This document shows positions 62,747 through 64,000 of a DNA stretch of 64,000 nucleotides, piece after piece. Position 1 is the first letter of the stretch. Every line of letters starts with the position of its first letter. The notes under the pieces were generated by a model. It was not told the origin of the DNA and searched no databases. It saw nothing but the letters and a program-made list of their open reading frames with translations. A program made the position numbers and the translations under genes. Source of the stretch: RPRB01 sp035543115 (lineage in GTDB: Bacteria > Myxococcota > Myxococcia > Myxococcales > Myxococcaceae); contig DATKKF010000059.1 in assembly GCA_035543115.1 (NCBI GenBank), positions 31,520 through 95,519 on the forward strand. Reading direction: 5' to 3'.

Positions 62747-64000
62747 TCACGGGCACGACTGGATCGGTGTGCTCGGGTTCCCGGTGTTCCGGACGTCGTG
62801 TTGGTACTTCGGCCACGGGGCGGTGGAGTCGAGACCAGGGCTATCCACGACAATCGCAAACAGGCTGCCCGCGGTGGTCGCCGAATACAGGATCCCGGAA
62901 GGATTCCCAGCAGCGCTCCTCGGCGCTCGAGAGCAGTCGAGAGTCACTGAAGCGCTAATGCCTTCAGGGGCCAAAGAGACAGCCCATACCCTCCTATCGG
63001 ATGAGCGGGCCTCGAGCGAGCCTGCATTGCTCGCCACATAGAGGAGCCCCCCCGCCCCAGCCAGCGGAACGCTTCTCGCCGGCCCCGAAATTGTGGTTTG
63101 AGAACTCGAGAGTGCCGCGGAATCGAAGGTCCACAAACTAGCGGAGCCAGGATCCGTGTCGGTAAAGAAGATCCTCGAGGGAGTAGCGACAGGTCCTGAT
63201 GGATCGGAGCTGACCCCTCCGTCAGGCCCCAGCTTAGTAACAACTCCTGTGCCCTTCGCGATCTTGTAAAGGCCGTCTGGCCTAGCCGTCGCCAGCAGGT
63301 CAGAACCAAGCACGGCGAGCGGTCCCACCTCTCCTCCGCCGACCACGGTTGTTCCACCAGGCCAGCTCGGGTTCTTCACCCAGTTTCGGGACGTCTCGTC
63401 AAACGTGAATGAGCGCGTCGTATTGTCCACTGCGCCGACAAAGAGCCCCGACGCATCCCCGGCGATCGTCTCTGTCACGGACTGCTGTATTGTGACGAAG
63501 GCTTCGATGCAGGCCGAGTCCGTCGGGGTCTGAGCTCTGGGCCGAAGTGTGTACAGCCGGTTCGTTCCCGAGATTCCGACTGCGGACTCCAACGGTCCGT
63601 TGTCAGCGATTGTTTCAACGAGAGCCAGGCCAGCGAGGAATGGCGCGCCCGTGCCAGACGCACAAACTCCGGCGTCTGAGCCATCACTAAGCCTGACCGC
63701 GTGCATCTTGGAACCAGTCGGAGCCGCGGTGGCGACGTACACGAGGGCTGATGCCGGCGTTCCGGGCCCGACCGCGGGGCTCGACTGTACGGGTCCGAGT
63801 TCGACAGGCCTCCAGGATTCCGATCCGTTGGGGCTTAGCGCGTACAGGCTCCCGCTCCCACCGTCACTCGTCCCAAACACGATCGTCCCGTCATCCGCGA
63901 TCGCCGGCGTCGTGTAGATCGGCGCGCCGGCCGAGTACCTCCACTTCCACCGCGTCACGTTCACCCCGGCGTCGGCTTTCCCGAGATTGTTGCTGAGGTC
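62747..64000 (-). CDS. PQQ-like beta-propeller protein, 5' end outside the window
   Basis: The frame is open to the right edge without a clear start, so the gene continues beyond 64000. About 417 residues are visible. They form repeated beta-propeller blades with signatures TTPAIADDGTIVFGTSDG, LYALSPNG, SSPAVGPG and VDTP-like turns, ending KYQHDVRNTGNP as in PQQ-repeat outer-membrane or secreted proteins. Base composition is visibly less GC-rich than in the neighbours and codons such as AAT, TTA and ATT appear, hinting at acquired DNA. A hairpin (62733-62752) overlaps the stop codon. Confidence 0.75.
   Translation of the reverse strand, partial: DLSNNLGKADAGVNVTRWKWRYSAGAPIYTTPAIADDGTIVFGTSDGGSGSLYALSPNGSESWRPVELGPVQSSPAVGPGTPASALVYVATAAPTGSKMHAVRLSDGSDAGVCASGTGAPFLAGLALVETIADNGPLESAVGISGTNRLYTLRPRAQTPTDSACIEAFVTIQQSVTETIAGDASGLFVGAVDNTTRSFTFDETSRNWVKNPSWPGGTTVVGGGEVGPLAVLGSDLLATARPDGLYKIAKGTGVVTKLGPDGGVSSDPSGPVATPSRIFFTDTDPGSASLWTFDSAALSSSQTTISGPARSVPLAGAGGLLYVASNAGSLEARSSDRRVWAVSLAPEGISASVTLDCSRAPRSAAGNPSGILYSATTAGSLFAIVVDSPGLDSTAPWPKYQHDVRNTGNPSTPIQSCP

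Overview
The window is a stretch of very GC-rich bacterial chromosome, densely packed with genes, many of which start with GTG and overlap the preceding stop codon by 4 to 17 bases. The gene content points to a soil-type, aerobic member of the Myxococcota. The clues are an alternative complex III plus caa3-oxidase cluster, a eukaryote-like Ser/Thr kinase with a zinc ribbon and helical repeats, orphan sensor and receiver proteins, and strong GC bias at third codon positions. This placement is inference; there is no rRNA gene to confirm it. I saw no tRNA, rRNA, CRISPR array, insertion sequence or prophage.

Layout. Bases 1-11658 hold a respiratory operon: actB (5' part outside the window), actC, actD, actE, actF, a small one-helix protein, SCO copper chaperone, coxB, coxA (A2-type), coxC and coxD, closed by a thioredoxin-TPR lipoprotein. 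Together they would take electrons from quinol through ActB-F and the two haem c domains to O2. Bases 11720-20041 hold a secreted S15-type hydrolase and a minus-strand DNA-repair operon (SRAP/YedK, Lhr helicase, and a visibly damaged Nei glycosylase). Bases 20218-33937 are a mixed housekeeping region: two outer-membrane barrels, an orphan receiver, FAA hydrolase, flavin reductase, MATE pump, thioesterase, branched-chain-type E1 alpha/beta, apt, a frameshifted desaturase, AcuI, a hydroxyacid dehydrogenase, Old Yellow Enzyme and a PAS protein.

Bases 34317-42818 contain a nearly complete kynurenine catabolic (3-hydroxyanthranilate meta-cleavage) cluster: kynurenine formamidase candidate, kmo, kynU, 3-hydroxyanthranilate dioxygenase, ACMS decarboxylase, aminomuconate semialdehyde dehydrogenase, 2-aminomuconate deaminase and 4-oxalocrotonate decarboxylase. 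Tryptophan dioxygenase and the last steps (hydratase, aldolase) are not in the window.

Bases 42820-56872 hold a VOC protein, an aldo/keto reductase preceded by a strong terminator-like hairpin, moaA, a ThrE-type exporter, an NhaR-like regulator, a PGPGW membrane protein broken at a G10 tract, terC-ftsH, an OsmC-type protein, slyX, a Tat-exported FAA hydrolase, and the kbl-tdh threonine operon with a PRPP-synthetase-like gene. Bases 57020-64000 hold a Ser/Thr kinase, a two-domain DUF6265-like secreted protein, an HTH/zinc-ribbon protein, a VOC protein with a divergent YafY-type regulator, a PNPOx-family protein and the 3' part of a lower-GC beta-propeller gene.

Three genes (nei, the desaturase, the PGPGW protein) carry frame lesions. 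The nei damage looks like real decay because segments are missing. The other two are single frame changes that could be mutations, phase variation or sequencing error.
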